From NCBI GenBank assembly GCA_034368805.1, contig JAXMLJ010000012.1:1-64000 (forward strand): a stretch of 64,000 bases of DNA, given 5' to 3'. The translations under genes and the position numbers were made by a program. The notes beneath the pieces were generated by a model, which did no database searches, was not told the origin of the DNA, and saw only the letters and a program-made list of their open reading frames with translations. This DNA comes from UBA2272 sp034368805 (lineage in GTDB: Bacteria > Actinomycetota > Coriobacteriia > Anaerosomatales > Anaerosomataceae). Below, one piece after another: positions 25,194 through 33,633 of this stretch (position 1 is the first letter of the stretch; each line of letters begins with the position of its first letter).

Positions 25194-25209
25194 GCGGGCG
25201 GATGCCCGC
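25194..25209 (+). promoter_or_regulatory. Leader hairpin upstream of the first pilin gene
   Basis: GCGGGC (25194-25199) pairs with GCCCGC (25204-25209) around a GGAT loop, 18 bases before the pilin ribosome site. Such leader hairpins can stabilise abundant mRNAs; that role is inferred. Confidence 0.3.
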
Positions 25210-25242
25210 GCATGTCCGCAAGGGAAAGGGAGGTGAACATCG

Positions 25243-25629
25243 ATGCGGATGTTCAGGAAGGACGAGGGCTTCACCCTTGTCGAACTCATGGTCGTCGTTC
25301 TCATTATCGGTATCCTTGTTGCAATCGCGATTCCGGTCTTCAATGCAGCGTCCCGCACGGCTCGTCAGCGCACCTGCCACTCCAACCAGCGCACGATCGA
25401 GGGCGCGATTCAGCAGTGGCTGGCTGCTAGTCCCACGAACGTGTGGACGCCCAAGCTGATCAACGGCGCAGACGAACTGACCTTGAATGGCGCGTACATC
25501 AAGGACGTTCCGCAGTGCCCGATCGCGACCGCCACCCAGTTCTACGCAACCAACACGAGTGGAACGGTCACCTTCGACGGCAGCACGGCGTGGTTGGTGG
25601 ACGGTACTCTCAACCACGGTCACTTCTAG
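25243..25629 (+). CDS. pilA: Type IV pilin, first of two tandem copies
   Basis: A 128-residue type IVa-like prepilin, ATG 25243 behind a strong ribosome site (GGGAGGTG). The leader MRMFRKDEG is cut before Phe; the mature N terminus FTLVELMVVVLIIGILVAIAI has Glu at +5 and the hydrophobic assembly helix. The body has one conserved Cys after the helix (RTCHSNQRTIEGAIQQW) and another later (VPQCPIA), which may form a disulfide. Mature length is about 119 residues, at the short end for pilins. It follows pilC by 99 bases and is probably the major pilin, given its ribosome site. Confidence 0.9.
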   Translation: MRMFRKDEGFTLVELMVVVLIIGILVAIAIPVFNAASRTARQRTCHSNQRTIEGAIQQWLAASPTNVWTPKLINGADELTLNGAYIKDVPQCPIATATQFYATNTSGTVTFDGSTAWLVDGTLNHGHF

Positions 25630-25651
25630 GATCTTCTCGAGTGAGTGCGAT

Positions 25652-25682
25652 CGAAGGCCGGGGGCATCGCCTCCGGCCTTCG
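25652..25682 (+). terminator. Hairpin between the two pilin genes
   Basis: CGAAGGCCGG (25652-25661) pairs perfectly with CCGGCCTTCG (25673-25682) around an 11-base loop, 22 bases after the first pilin stop. No T-run follows, so it may act as a partial terminator or RNA-end protector that makes the first pilin message more abundant than the second. Confidence 0.5.
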
Positions 25683-25766
25683 GGCACCTGACGCGGCCTG
25701 CGCGTCACTCTGACGTGGCGCTGGCGCTCGGGGCCGGGTGCACTCTCTGAGGGGTGAAGGAAGCGA

Positions 25767-26174
25767 GTGACAGCCATGTTCGCGAAGGACGATGGATTCA
25801 CCCTGGTCGAGCTCATGGTGGTGGTCCTCATCATCGGCATCCTGGTCGCGCTTGCGATCCCCGTCTTTGTGGCCACATCTCGCACGGCGGCGGAGCGTAC
25901 GTGCCAGACGAACCAGCGCACGATCGAAGGCGCGGTCCAGCAGTGGATCGCTGGTGATCCGGCACGGTGGTGGAGCGCGCAGGTGATCGATGGTGCGGCG
26001 GATGCGTTGACGGATCCAACGGCGCCGTACCTGCTGGCGCCACCGCGGTGTCCGAATGCGGAGGCGCTCTTCTATGGTGTCGATGCGAGCGGAACGGTCA
26101 CGGCCGACGATCTGGCGGCCGGGGATCCGGTCCCTGGGGTCTGGACTTCGGCCACGGGGCATGAGCACTACTAG
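25767..26174 (+). CDS. Type IV pilin, second of two tandem copies
   Basis: A 135-residue prepilin close to the first copy over residues 6-60 and divergent after that. GTG 25767 is favoured by GAAGGA just upstream; ATG 25776 is an alternative. The leader ends KDDG before FTLVELMVVVLIIGILVALAI, with Glu at +5. RTCQTNQRTIEGAVQQW mirrors the first pilin, and a second Cys follows in APPRCPNA. Duplication followed by C-terminal change suggests a minor or alternative pilin with different surface properties. Confidence 0.88.
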   Translation: MTAMFAKDDGFTLVELMVVVLIIGILVALAIPVFVATSRTAAERTCQTNQRTIEGAVQQWIAGDPARWWSAQVIDGAADALTDPTAPYLLAPPRCPNAEALFYGVDASGTVTADDLAAGDPVPGVWTSATGHEHY

Positions 26175-26193
26175 CTCTCTAGCACGACTCGCG

Positions 26194-26229
26194 GAGAGGC
26201 CCGGCGGTCATGAGGCTGCCGGGCTTCTC
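26194..26229 (+). terminator. Strong hairpin after the second pilin gene
   Basis: GAGAGGCCCGGC (26194-26205) pairs with GCCGGGCTTCTC (26218-26229), twelve pairs with one G-U, loop of 12. It lies 20 bases after the pilin stop. Only ATAT follows, but the stem strength and position suggest the end of the pilC-pilin transcript. Confidence 0.6.
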
Positions 26230-26307
26230 ATATCCCGGCCATTCGTTCATGCTCTCCCTCGAGAACTGCGTGTCGGTTGACGTTCCCGATGATGGAAGGC
26301 GAAGCGA

Positions 26308-27138
26308 ATGCCGTCATGGTTCTTCACCATGTCGATGGGGCTTTTCGGACTACTGTTCGGCAGCTTCGCCAATGTCGTGATCTGGCGAGTTCCGAGGGAT
26401 GAGTCGATTGCGCATCCCGGGTCGCACTGTCCGGCGTGCGGCACCCTGATCGCCTGGTACGACAACATCCCGGTCCTCTCCTGGCTGGTGCTCAGGGCAC
26501 GGTGTCGATCGTGCGGCGCGGGCATCCGTGTACGCTACCCGATCGTGGAACTCGCTTCGGGCGCGCTGTTCGTTGTCGCCGCGCTGGCCTACGGAGTGGG
26601 CGCGCGAGCGGTCGCGGCGGCGGCGGTCTTCTGGCTGCTGCTCGTGCTTTCGGTGATCGACCTCGACCACCTGCGTCTGCCCAACCCGCTCGTCGCGCTG
26701 CTCGCCGTACTTGGTCTGCTGGCCGCACTTGTCTCCGAGTACGGCGCGTCGCTCGTCGGCCCGCTGACGTATCACACCCAGGCGTCCGGATCTCTCACGG
26801 GACCACTGGCCAACGCGCTCGCCGGCGCCGTCGTCGGCGCCGGCGTATCGGCCGGCACAGCGGCGCTCTACGGCGTCGTCCGCAAGAGACGCGGGCTCGG
26901 CATGGGCGACGTGAAGTTCCTCGGAGCGCTCGGCCTCGTCCTCGGCCCGTACGTGCTCATGAGCATCTTCCTCGGTAGCGTGATCGGCATGGTTGTAGGG
27001 CTGAGCGGCGGCCGGGGCGTGAGGCTCTCGGAGAAGCGGATCCCGTTCGGTCCGTGGCTTGCTGCGGGAGCGGTGATCACGGCACTTCACGGCCCGGCCA
27101 CCTGGGCGTGGTATCTGCGTCTCGTGGGGCTCGCCTGA
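26308..27138 (+). CDS. pilD: Prepilin peptidase / N-methyltransferase
   Basis: A 276-residue polytopic bifunctional enzyme that cleaves prepilin leaders and methylates the new N terminus. ATG 26308 follows GGAAGG. The cytoplasmic loop carries the Cys4 zinc motif (CPAC at about residue 44, CRSC at about 69) linked to methyltransferase activity. The two catalytic Asp sites of the A24 aspartic protease fold are VIDLDHLRLPN and GLGMGDVKFLGALG. Its substrates include the two pilins upstream and probably the three minor-pilin-like proteins downstream. Confidence 0.95.
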   Translation: MPSWFFTMSMGLFGLLFGSFANVVIWRVPRDESIAHPGSHCPACGTLIAWYDNIPVLSWLVLRARCRSCGAGIRVRYPIVELASGALFVVAALAYGVGARAVAAAAVFWLLLVLSVIDLDHLRLPNPLVALLAVLGLLAALVSEYGASLVGPLTYHTQASGSLTGPLANALAGAVVGAGVSAGTAALYGVVRKRRGLGMGDVKFLGALGLVLGPYVLMSIFLGSVIGMVVGLSGGRGVRLSEKRIPFGPWLAAGAVITALHGPATWAWYLRLVGLA

Positions 27139-27267
27139 GCCGGTGTTAAGATGCCATTGAGCAGGGCCTATGGGCTTCAAGTAATCTGACCGATGTGCCG
27201 ATACGGATACCAGTAGCGCGAATCGCGCGTGCTGCGCCTGTTCAGGCATGGCTAGGGAGTTGGAAGC

Positions 27268-28821
27268 ATGAGGGGCATACTGAAGCGGCTGTCCTGCGAC
27301 GAGGGCATGACCCTGGTCGAGATCATGGTCTCGGCGGCCATCATGTTCATCATCTTGACGGGCGTTCTCAGCCTCGTCGTCCAGACGACGATGATGAGCG
27401 TGCAGGCCAAAGAGAAGAACGTCATGACCAACTCCCTCAACGCGTACATCGAGTGGGTGCACTCGCTTCCGTTCGAGCAGGTGGATCTCGCCGGCGACGG
27501 CGACGGCATCCTCTCGGAGGCGAGCACTGAGACCGTAGGCGGGTACACCGTGGTCATCCGTCCCACGATCACGACGGTCACCGGCAACACCTCGCTCAAG
27601 AATCTCCGAGTCGATATCGCCGTCACGGACGCGCGAGGGGTCAGCTCCACCCACTCGACCCGGGTCGTCGTGCGTGATCGCAGCAACTTCATGACTCAGG
27701 GCAAGCGCGATCCTCTGACGGATCCGACAGCGTTGTTCATCGGCCTCACGCCCCCCAGCGGTACGGTCGTCTGGGACTCGGAGTGGTCCGGCGGCCCGCT
27801 CTACCTCGATGTGAGTGCCGAGGCCTCCGAGGGCCGCGTGATCGAGATCGTCCGAGTCTCGTTCAACTCGATCCTGTGCGAGGACGCGAGTCTGCCGCCG
27901 CTGTCGGCTCTCTGGGAGCCGCGGACCGAGACCTTCACGTCCACCAGCGCGCTGTTCTCCTGGAACACGAACCAGTTCGAGCCCATCGAAGTGGAGGAGG
28001 GCGTCTTCGTCGACACGCGGCTGTTTGGCGATGGGATGGGGACGCTGAAGGTCTGGGTCGTGGACGACGAGGGCATCGATGACACCGACGAGCGATTCCT
28101 GCTGCTCGACAACTTCGCACCAGCGGCGCCCGGCACGATTGCCGCAGGCGTGGCGAAGGCGTACACCGTACCCGTCGTCTGGGCCAGGGCTGCCGACGGT
28201 AACCTCGGCGCTGATTCGTACGATCTGGAGTGGGTCCGCCAGGGCATGACGCAGACCTTGGTGAGCGATCCGGCGTTCGGCTACTGGAACCCGGCGGGAA
28301 CGTACAGCTGGCTGAACGCTGCGGAGCACCCCGACTCCACGCTGACGTACGAGGCCGCCACGGAGCCGTTCAGCCGCTATGCCGCACGCGTCCGCGCGGT
28401 CTCCCCCCGGGGTCTCACCTCCGACTGGGTGGAGGCCACGTTCATGTCGAGGCCGCTCGTGAGTGGCACGTATGACGTTGTGAAGAAGTCGACGGGCAAC
28501 CCGAAGTACTGGAAGGTGACCGCGAACCTGTCCGTCACGCCACCGGCGTTTCCGACGACCGGGACGACAACGTACTCGTTCTACCGGGGCACCGAGCCGA
28601 CGCCGATCCAGCAGGGAACCTCGCCGACGTGTACCGATGCCGTGCAGGTCAACGTCAACCCGAGTGAAACGAACTTCCCGGTGCGCTCCTACCGGGTAGT
28701 GGTGACGCACACGCCTGCAGGCATCGGGGGCGGCACCCAGGTGACGTCCGAGTCGAACACCGTGAGCACGGTTTATCAGGCCAGCGCAGGCACCTACACC
28801 TTCGCGGAGGGGACGTGGTGA
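27268..28821 (+). CDS. Large minor-pilin-like protein with modular extracellular region
   Basis: A 517-residue protein with a class III-type prepilin leader: CDEG before MTLVEIMVSAAIMFIILTGVLSLVVQ, with Glu at +5. ATG 27268 follows GGGAG. The body is far larger than a pilin. It is rich in aromatic, Ser/Thr and Gly residues, with segments resembling immunoglobulin or fibronectin type III domains (FAPAAPGTIAAGVAKAYTVP then DSYDLEWVRQGM, and a repeat-like part with TTTYSFYRGTEP). It resembles PilV-like tip proteins carrying adhesin modules; I infer an exposed, possibly adhesive subunit. A TAAGAT -10-like box lies at 27147-27152. The next gene overlaps its end. Confidence 0.7.
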   Translation: MRGILKRLSCDEGMTLVEIMVSAAIMFIILTGVLSLVVQTTMMSVQAKEKNVMTNSLNAYIEWVHSLPFEQVDLAGDGDGILSEASTETVGGYTVVIRPTITTVTGNTSLKNLRVDIAVTDARGVSSTHSTRVVVRDRSNFMTQGKRDPLTDPTALFIGLTPPSGTVVWDSEWSGGPLYLDVSAEASEGRVIEIVRVSFNSILCEDASLPPLSALWEPRTETFTSTSALFSWNTNQFEPIEVEEGVFVDTRLFGDGMGTLKVWVVDDEGIDDTDERFLLLDNFAPAAPGTIAAGVAKAYTVPVVWARAADGNLGADSYDLEWVRQGMTQTLVSDPAFGYWNPAGTYSWLNAAEHPDSTLTYEAATEPFSRYAARVRAVSPRGLTSDWVEATFMSRPLVSGTYDVVKKSTGNPKYWKVTANLSVTPPAFPTTGTTTYSFYRGTEPTPIQQGTSPTCTDAVQVNVNPSETNFPVRSYRVVVTHTPAGIGGGTQVTSESNTVSTVYQASAGTYTFAEGTW

Positions 28822-29381
28822 CGATGGCACACGCCCGCGAAGACGCCGGGTTCACCCTGTCCGAACTCATCGTCGTGGTGGGTCTTCTGGGCATGGTGCT
28901 CGGGATCGCGTACGCCGGCTTCAGTGTCGCCGCGAGCGGCAGCAGGATGAGTGACCGCCAGGCGTTTCTCAGCCGCGAGGTCGGCGCACCGCTCGCGTTC
29001 GCCGATCGGGTGCTCACCCAGGCATTCGACTTCGACACAAGCTACCCCGGACTCAGCCCCAACCGCTTCGCGTTCTACACGGACCAGGACAACGACGGTA
29101 ACCGCGAGCGTTACGTGATCGAGGTCGTCGGGACGCGACTGCTCGTGACGTCTGAAGAGGAAGGTGGAGGACGGCCACGACGGCAGGTCGCCTGGTCCGA
29201 GCACAACGCCAACCTCGCTGCGGGAGAGCCGTTGTTCCGGTACTACGACATGTACGGAGATGAGATCACCGCGATGGGTGATCTGCCCGGCAAGGCGAAG
29301 CGGATCGTGATGACGATCGTGACCGAGCATGACGGCACGCGCCTGAAAGATGCTCGAGAGATGTTCCTGCGGAACCGGTAG
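28818..29381 (+). CDS. Minor-pilin-like protein (PilW/GspJ type)
   Basis: About 187 residues with a prepilin leader ending EDAG before FTLSELIVVVGLLGMVLGIAYAGF (Glu +5). GTG 28818 is favoured by GGAGGGG ending 5 bases upstream; GTG 28815 and ATG 28824 are alternatives. The start overlaps the previous stop, so the genes are coupled. After the helix comes a soluble domain with an acidic DNDGNRERYVIEV loop, possibly a calcium site, and a C-terminal ATIV-like strand (AKRIVMTIVTEHDG). Such proteins prime pilus assembly with their neighbours. Confidence 0.75.
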   Translation: MTMAHAREDAGFTLSELIVVVGLLGMVLGIAYAGFSVAASGSRMSDRQAFLSREVGAPLAFADRVLTQAFDFDTSYPGLSPNRFAFYTDQDNDGNRERYVIEVVGTRLLVTSEEEGGGRPRRQVAWSEHNANLAAGEPLFRYYDMYGDEITAMGDLPGKAKRIVMTIVTEHDGTRLKDAREMFLRNR

Positions 29382-29396
29382 ACGGAGGAGAGCGCG

Positions 29397-31010
29397 ATGT
29401 TCACGGAGCTTGAGCGGCTGCATCGGGATGACACGGGCGTCGCGTTGCTGACGGTGCTCGGTGTGATGCTCGTGATCACCGTACTGGCGATCGGTTCGTA
29501 CGTGCTCGCGACCCAGGCGTTGCACGAGTCGGTGCGTGTGGAGAACGATACCCAGGCGTTCCGTGCCGCTTCGAGCGGCCTCGAACTCGTGCTCTCGACG
29601 TTCAGCGAGTCCGGGGCGCAGGCGATGATGGAAAGCGGGCCGGAAACGGGCTCAACGCCTGATGGGACGTATGTGGTCACGGCCGAGGACCTCGGGAACA
29701 GCGAGTGGCGCCTCACGTCTGTCGGAACGCAAGTCGACGGCGCTACCGAGACGGTTCGCCAGCAGTTCTACTTCATCGATCTGTGGAAGATGAACTTCTC
29801 GGCCGGTTCGTCGTCGCTGATGAGTGGCTCCTCGGCTCTGAACGGGACGTCGAGCATCGTCGGGCCGTTCTACATGAAGGGCGACCTGAACATCCAGGCG
29901 AACATGGCCGTGATCGAGGGTCCCCTGTTCGTCAAGAGCGGCGATATCACTCTGAAGAACAACAACATCTGGCTGGGACTGTACGGGCAGCCGATCAAAG
30001 TCTACTGCGACAAGGCCATCCCCGAGAACGAAGGGGACGGTTCGGGCAAGGGCACCGGAGTCTACATCAGCCACAGGATCAGGTCGGTCCCGGACATCAC
30101 GCTGCCGGCGATCACGCAGGAGATGCTTGAAGAGTGGGCGACGACGGCCAAGAACGAGTCGATCGACAACATCATGGGAAGGACCGCGGTAGCCAACCTC
30201 GAGTCGAGCGACGGACACGCGACCTCGTACGTGACGATACAGCCGCCGGGCACGACGACCTGGACGCGCCGCAAAGCGCAGACAACCGTGGCCGCGGCTT
30301 CGTTGCCGTACAAGTTCATCGGTGACCCGTCCGGGGTGATCGAGACCATCGGTGATGGCGCCACGCCGCTCACCATCGGCGGGACGGGCAGTTTCGGCGC
30401 GTGGGGATCGACGACGACAACCGACGGCGTGAGTCTTACGGCAGGACCTCCCGGGTCGACAGGCTATCCGGCTGGCCAGCACGATGACTTCGCGTACGAC
30501 GATACCGCCAAGATCCTCTACATCCACGGGACGGTGTTCGTCGACGGTCCGCTCACTATCGCGCAGAACATCAAGTACGTCGGGAATGGGACCATCGTCG
30601 CCAATGGTGATGTGACGCTCAACGGATCGATCGTGCCGTACTATACAGACGCCATCGCCAACAAGAACATCCAGGGCGAGAACAACAGGTGGGCGCTCGG
30701 CATCGTGACGCCCGGGGATACGAGCTTCAACGCCGGCGGCAACAATCCGATGGCGGGTACGAGCGCGTCGGATCGCGAATCACTCCGTGAGCTGGCGGCT
30801 GACTACGCGGGAGCGTTCTATGTGGGAGGTACCGCGTACTTCAACAACAACAACATGCTCATCCGCGGGACCGTCCTGTCGAGCCAGATGAAGTTCGATA
30901 AGAACAACAACCTGCTGATCACCAACCCGCTGCTTCCGACCTATCTGCCGGACTCGCTTCCCGGCGCCGGCACCGGTCTGCTGACGCCTGGCCTGTGGAG
31001 CCGGGGGTGA
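29397..31010 (+). CDS. PilX-like minor pilin with repetitive beta-rich body
   Basis: A 537-residue protein, ATG 29397 after GGAGGAG. The N terminus (DDTG then VALLTVLGVMLVITVLAIGSYVLATQAL) resembles PilX/GspK-like proteins, with Val rather than Phe after the cut and no Glu at +5. The latter is a GspK-type feature that places a subunit at the pilus tip. The body is Gly/Ser/Thr/Asn-rich with short strands recurring around NNN motifs (LKNNNIWLG, YFNNNNMLIRG, FDKNNNLLIT), suggesting a beta-helix-like fold, as in polymer-forming proteins. With the two genes upstream it may form a tip complex. Confidence 0.7.
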   Translation: MFTELERLHRDDTGVALLTVLGVMLVITVLAIGSYVLATQALHESVRVENDTQAFRAASSGLELVLSTFSESGAQAMMESGPETGSTPDGTYVVTAEDLGNSEWRLTSVGTQVDGATETVRQQFYFIDLWKMNFSAGSSSLMSGSSALNGTSSIVGPFYMKGDLNIQANMAVIEGPLFVKSGDITLKNNNIWLGLYGQPIKVYCDKAIPENEGDGSGKGTGVYISHRIRSVPDITLPAITQEMLEEWATTAKNESIDNIMGRTAVANLESSDGHATSYVTIQPPGTTTWTRRKAQTTVAAASLPYKFIGDPSGVIETIGDGATPLTIGGTGSFGAWGSTTTTDGVSLTAGPPGSTGYPAGQHDDFAYDDTAKILYIHGTVFVDGPLTIAQNIKYVGNGTIVANGDVTLNGSIVPYYTDAIANKNIQGENNRWALGIVTPGDTSFNAGGNNPMAGTSASDRESLRELAADYAGAFYVGGTAYFNNNNMLIRGTVLSSQMKFDKNNNLLITNPLLPTYLPDSLPGAGTGLLTPGLWSRG

Positions 31011-31038
31011 TGCAGGCCGGCAGTGAGAGTGCCCCGCT

Positions 31039-31104
31039 ATTGACAACCGCACGCCATCTGCGGTTCGATGATTCGGAGCATGTGCTCGCGCATCCGTTGT
31101 CAAT
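31039..31104. repeat. 66-bp inverted-repeat structure upstream of pilM
   Basis: ATTGACAAC (31039-31047) and GTTGTCAAT (31096-31104) are perfect inverted copies, unusually AT-rich for this DNA. Between them are a seven-pair hairpin (AACCGCA 31045-31051 with TGCGGTT 31059-31065, sharing three bases with the outer arm) and GAGC/GCTC (31076-31087). The element sits in a 183-base gap before pilM. It could be a terminator, a structured leader or a protein-binding site. Confidence 0.55.
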
Positions 31105-31193
31105 GCCCAGAACATGCACTTCAGCCCGGGGGAACGTCGCAATCGCACCAGCAGTCGTAGCCTTGTCGTAGCAGCAGAAGAAGGAGGACACCG

Positions 31194-32318
31194 TTGGGTT
31201 CCCTCTCCTTCGGTTCGAGCCAGACCGGCATCGGTCTGGACATCGGCACCGAGCACGTTCGCGTAGCGCAGGTCAAGCAGACCGGTTCCGGTTTCGTGCT
31301 GACCGGCTACGGTCGTGTCGACGTGCCGATGGGGGCTGTTGCTGACGGCGAGATCGTGGACAGCGCCGCAGTCTCGGCGGCGATCAAGGAACTCTGGCGC
31401 GCATCGAACGTCCGTGGCAAGGAAGTCTCCACGGGCGTGTCAAACCAGCGTGTCATCGTTCGTCTGATCGATCTTCCGTTCATGGAGCGCGGCGAGTTGC
31501 AGAACGCCATCCAGTATCAGGCGCAGGACTATATTCCGATGGCCGTTGAGGAATCGATACTCGACTTCCAGATCATCGGTGACTACATGACGCCGAGCGA
31601 CGAGCACATGATGGAAGTGCTCCTGGTCGCCGCGCATCGAGAGATGATCGGCAACACGGTAAGCGCGGTCGAGGGAGCGGGTCTCAAGCTCGCCCGGGTC
31701 GACGTATCGTCGTTCGCTATCGTGCGGGCTCTCATGGGCGACAGTCTCGAGGTCCTGCCCGAGAGCGAGGGCGAGGCCACCGCCATCGTTCACGTCTCGT
31801 CGGGCATAACCAACATCGCCGTCGTCGAGCGGGGCATCCCGCGGTTCAACCGCATCTCATCGCTCGCCGGGAATACGTTCACCCAGGCGATCGCAAACGT
31901 CCTGAACGTGACGTTTGACGAAGCGGAGGATCTGAAGATCCGTGTCGGTCTTCCCGATATCGACACCGGCGCGAGCGGCGACGTTTCAGGTGTCGATCCC
32001 GAGTACGTGCAGGTGGTGCACCAGTCGATCGAGCGTGAGGTCAACAAGTTCATCGCCGAAGTGCGGCGCTCGCTGGACTACTACCTGACGCAGACGTCAC
32101 AGGTGCGCACGATCACCAAGATCCTGCTCACCGGCAGCGGGGCCCAGCTGCGCAACTTCGATCACTATCTGGAGAAGGGGCTGCAGGCGCAGCAGGTCAC
32201 ACTCGGCGATCCGCTTGCCAGGGTCCAGGTGGCATCGAGCATCCAGCAGGCCGTGCATGACGACCGGATGGGCTGTGTCACGGCGATAGGTCTCGCACTC
32301 GGAGGGCTGCAGTCATGA
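31194..32318 (+). CDS. pilM: Type IV pilus assembly protein PilM
   Basis: A 374-residue actin-like cytoplasmic ATPase that anchors the PilN-PilO-PilP complex to the pilus motor side. TTG 31194 follows AAGGAGG by 6 bases, which decides this rare start. The actin-fold phosphate loops are visible as GIGLDIGTEHVRVAQVK and IVHVSSGITNIAVVERG, with KILLTGSGAQLRNFDHYLEKGL as the adenosine motif. Length is standard (about 350-375). It leads a tight pilMNO(P) operon: pilN overlaps its stop. Confidence 0.95.
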   Translation: MGSLSFGSSQTGIGLDIGTEHVRVAQVKQTGSGFVLTGYGRVDVPMGAVADGEIVDSAAVSAAIKELWRASNVRGKEVSTGVSNQRVIVRLIDLPFMERGELQNAIQYQAQDYIPMAVEESILDFQIIGDYMTPSDEHMMEVLLVAAHREMIGNTVSAVEGAGLKLARVDVSSFAIVRALMGDSLEVLPESEGEATAIVHVSSGITNIAVVERGIPRFNRISSLAGNTFTQAIANVLNVTFDEAEDLKIRVGLPDIDTGASGDVSGVDPEYVQVVHQSIEREVNKFIAEVRRSLDYYLTQTSQVRTITKILLTGSGAQLRNFDHYLEKGLQAQQVTLGDPLARVQVASSIQQAVHDDRMGCVTAIGLALGGLQS

Positions 32319-32905
32319 TGCGCATCAACCTCCTGCCTCCCGAGATACTGGAGCGCCGCCGGGCCGAACGACGAATCGGGTGGGTCGTCCTCGCGGCGCT
32401 CGGTGTAGCGATCATCCTTGCGGGCGTGTGGACCTTCGGCTACTTCCGTCTCCAGGACAAGAAGGACGAACTAGCCGAGGTCCAGCAGCTCGTGCAGGCC
32501 AGCCAGGCGCAGGCCGAGCAGCTCGCGGTGTTCGAGCAGCGAGCCACAGAACTCGAGGCGCGGAAGGTCACTGCCGACCTCGCCCTCGGCTCGAGGCGCA
32601 ACTGGGGCAAGCTGTTCGACGAGATCTCACTCGTTCTTCCGTCCGATGTGTGGCTGCAGACCATGGTCGCCAGCGAGTCCAACGGCCTGTCCATCAGCGG
32701 CTATGCCGTTGACGTGCGCAACGACTCCCCGGATGCCGGGCACAAGTCGATCGCCAAGACGCTCGTGCGTCTCGCCGATCTCAGCGACCTTTACGACATC
32801 TGGTTGACCGCATCGACGAAGCAGGTGTTCGCCGAGCAGCCTGCGATCCAGTTCACCATCACCGCTTCGGTGGGAAGCCCCGCTGCCGGGGGGGAGACGC
32901 CGTGA
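32315..32905 (+). CDS. pilN: Type IV pilus assembly protein PilN
   Basis: A 196-residue bitopic membrane protein. The cytoplasmic MMRINLLPPEILERRR is the conserved PilN motif that docks in a groove of PilM. One membrane helix (WVVLAALGVAIILAGVWTFGYF) and a coiled coil (KKDELAEVQQLVQASQAQAEQLAVFEQRATELEAR) lead to a ferredoxin-like domain with LFDEISLVLPSDVWL. ATG 32315 overlaps the pilM stop. Confidence 0.95.
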   Translation: MMRINLLPPEILERRRAERRIGWVVLAALGVAIILAGVWTFGYFRLQDKKDELAEVQQLVQASQAQAEQLAVFEQRATELEARKVTADLALGSRRNWGKLFDEISLVLPSDVWLQTMVASESNGLSISGYAVDVRNDSPDAGHKSIAKTLVRLADLSDLYDIWLTASTKQVFAEQPAIQFTITASVGSPAAGGETP

Positions 32906-32987
32906 GCCGATCAGCCATCATCAACCATCCGCGGAGGGTGAGCCTGCCCCGCCGAGTACGCCTGCCCCGTAGCGGAGGGTGCTAGCC

Positions 32988-33605
32988 ATGGGCCGACTGT
33001 CAGCTCAGAACCAGATGATCATCGCTATCGCCATCATCGTCGTGCTGGCGGCCGTCGCGGTGTTCCTCGGCATCATGCCGCTGTTCAGCGAGGCGTCCGA
33101 GATCGATGTGCAGATCGCGACCGAGCAGTCGAACCTCTCGACAGCCCAGGCGCTTGTGGCGCGCCGCCAGAGCGCCAAGGCGCAGTCGGCGGCCAACGAG
33201 GTCGAGCTCATGCGGATCGCCAACAGCGTACCGGACTCGCCGCAGCTCCCCTCGGTCATCATCGAGCTGCAGGATGTCGCCAATGCCTCCGGGCTCGAGT
33301 TCCCGCAGATCAATGTGGGTGCGGTGAACCAAGGGCCTGCGGCGCCGGACGGGACGCCGGCAGGCTATCACGTGCTGCCCATCACGATCTCACTGCGAGG
33401 CGACTGGTCGGACCTCATCGAGTATCAGCATCGCATCACCAAGCTCGAGCGTGGCGTGCGGGTGACCAGTTCGACCTTCGCCTACGTGCCGGGTACCGAG
33501 ACCACCCCCGCGATGGTCCAGGGGACGATCGTCCTTGAGGTGTACATGATGGTGCCCGCGGCTGGTACTACGCCGACGGCCCCGGCAGACGCTACGTCCG
33601 ACTAA
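32988..33605 (+). CDS. pilO: Type IV pilus assembly protein PilO
   Basis: A 205-residue membrane protein paired with PilN. ATG 32988 is chosen because GGAGGG ends 8 bases upstream; GTG 32979 overlaps that ribosome site. It has one membrane helix (MIIAIAIIVVLAAVAVFLGIM), a coiled coil (residues about 35-75), and a ferredoxin-like domain with NSVPDSPQLPSVIIELQDVA, GYHVLPITISLRGDWSDLIEY and VRVTSSTFAYVPG. The 82-base gap after pilN contains a partly duplicated stretch (CCTGCCCCG and GCGGAGGGTG each twice) and no recognised gene. Confidence 0.92.
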   Translation: MGRLSAQNQMIIAIAIIVVLAAVAVFLGIMPLFSEASEIDVQIATEQSNLSTAQALVARRQSAKAQSAANEVELMRIANSVPDSPQLPSVIIELQDVANASGLEFPQINVGAVNQGPAAPDGTPAGYHVLPITISLRGDWSDLIEYQHRITKLERGVRVTSSTFAYVPGTETTPAMVQGTIVLEVYMMVPAAGTTPTAPADATSD

Positions 33606-33633
33606 CTGCGATCACCCGAAGGAGGCGAAGAGC

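Noticed and set aside
25144..25242. Sigma-54 promoter before the pilin gene
   Set aside because: No GG-N10-GC pair with TGGCAC/TTGCA-like elements is present in the gap.
31039..31104. Transposon ends or CRISPR-like repeat
   Set aside because: Only one pair of 9-base arms exists, with no transposase, target duplication or repeated spacers.
32938..32985. Possible 15-codon mini-gene (GTG to TAG) between pilN and pilO
   Set aside because: It has a ribosome-like GGAGG but lies in a partly duplicated stretch, and its Arg/Pro-rich peptide resembles nothing known; too short to support.
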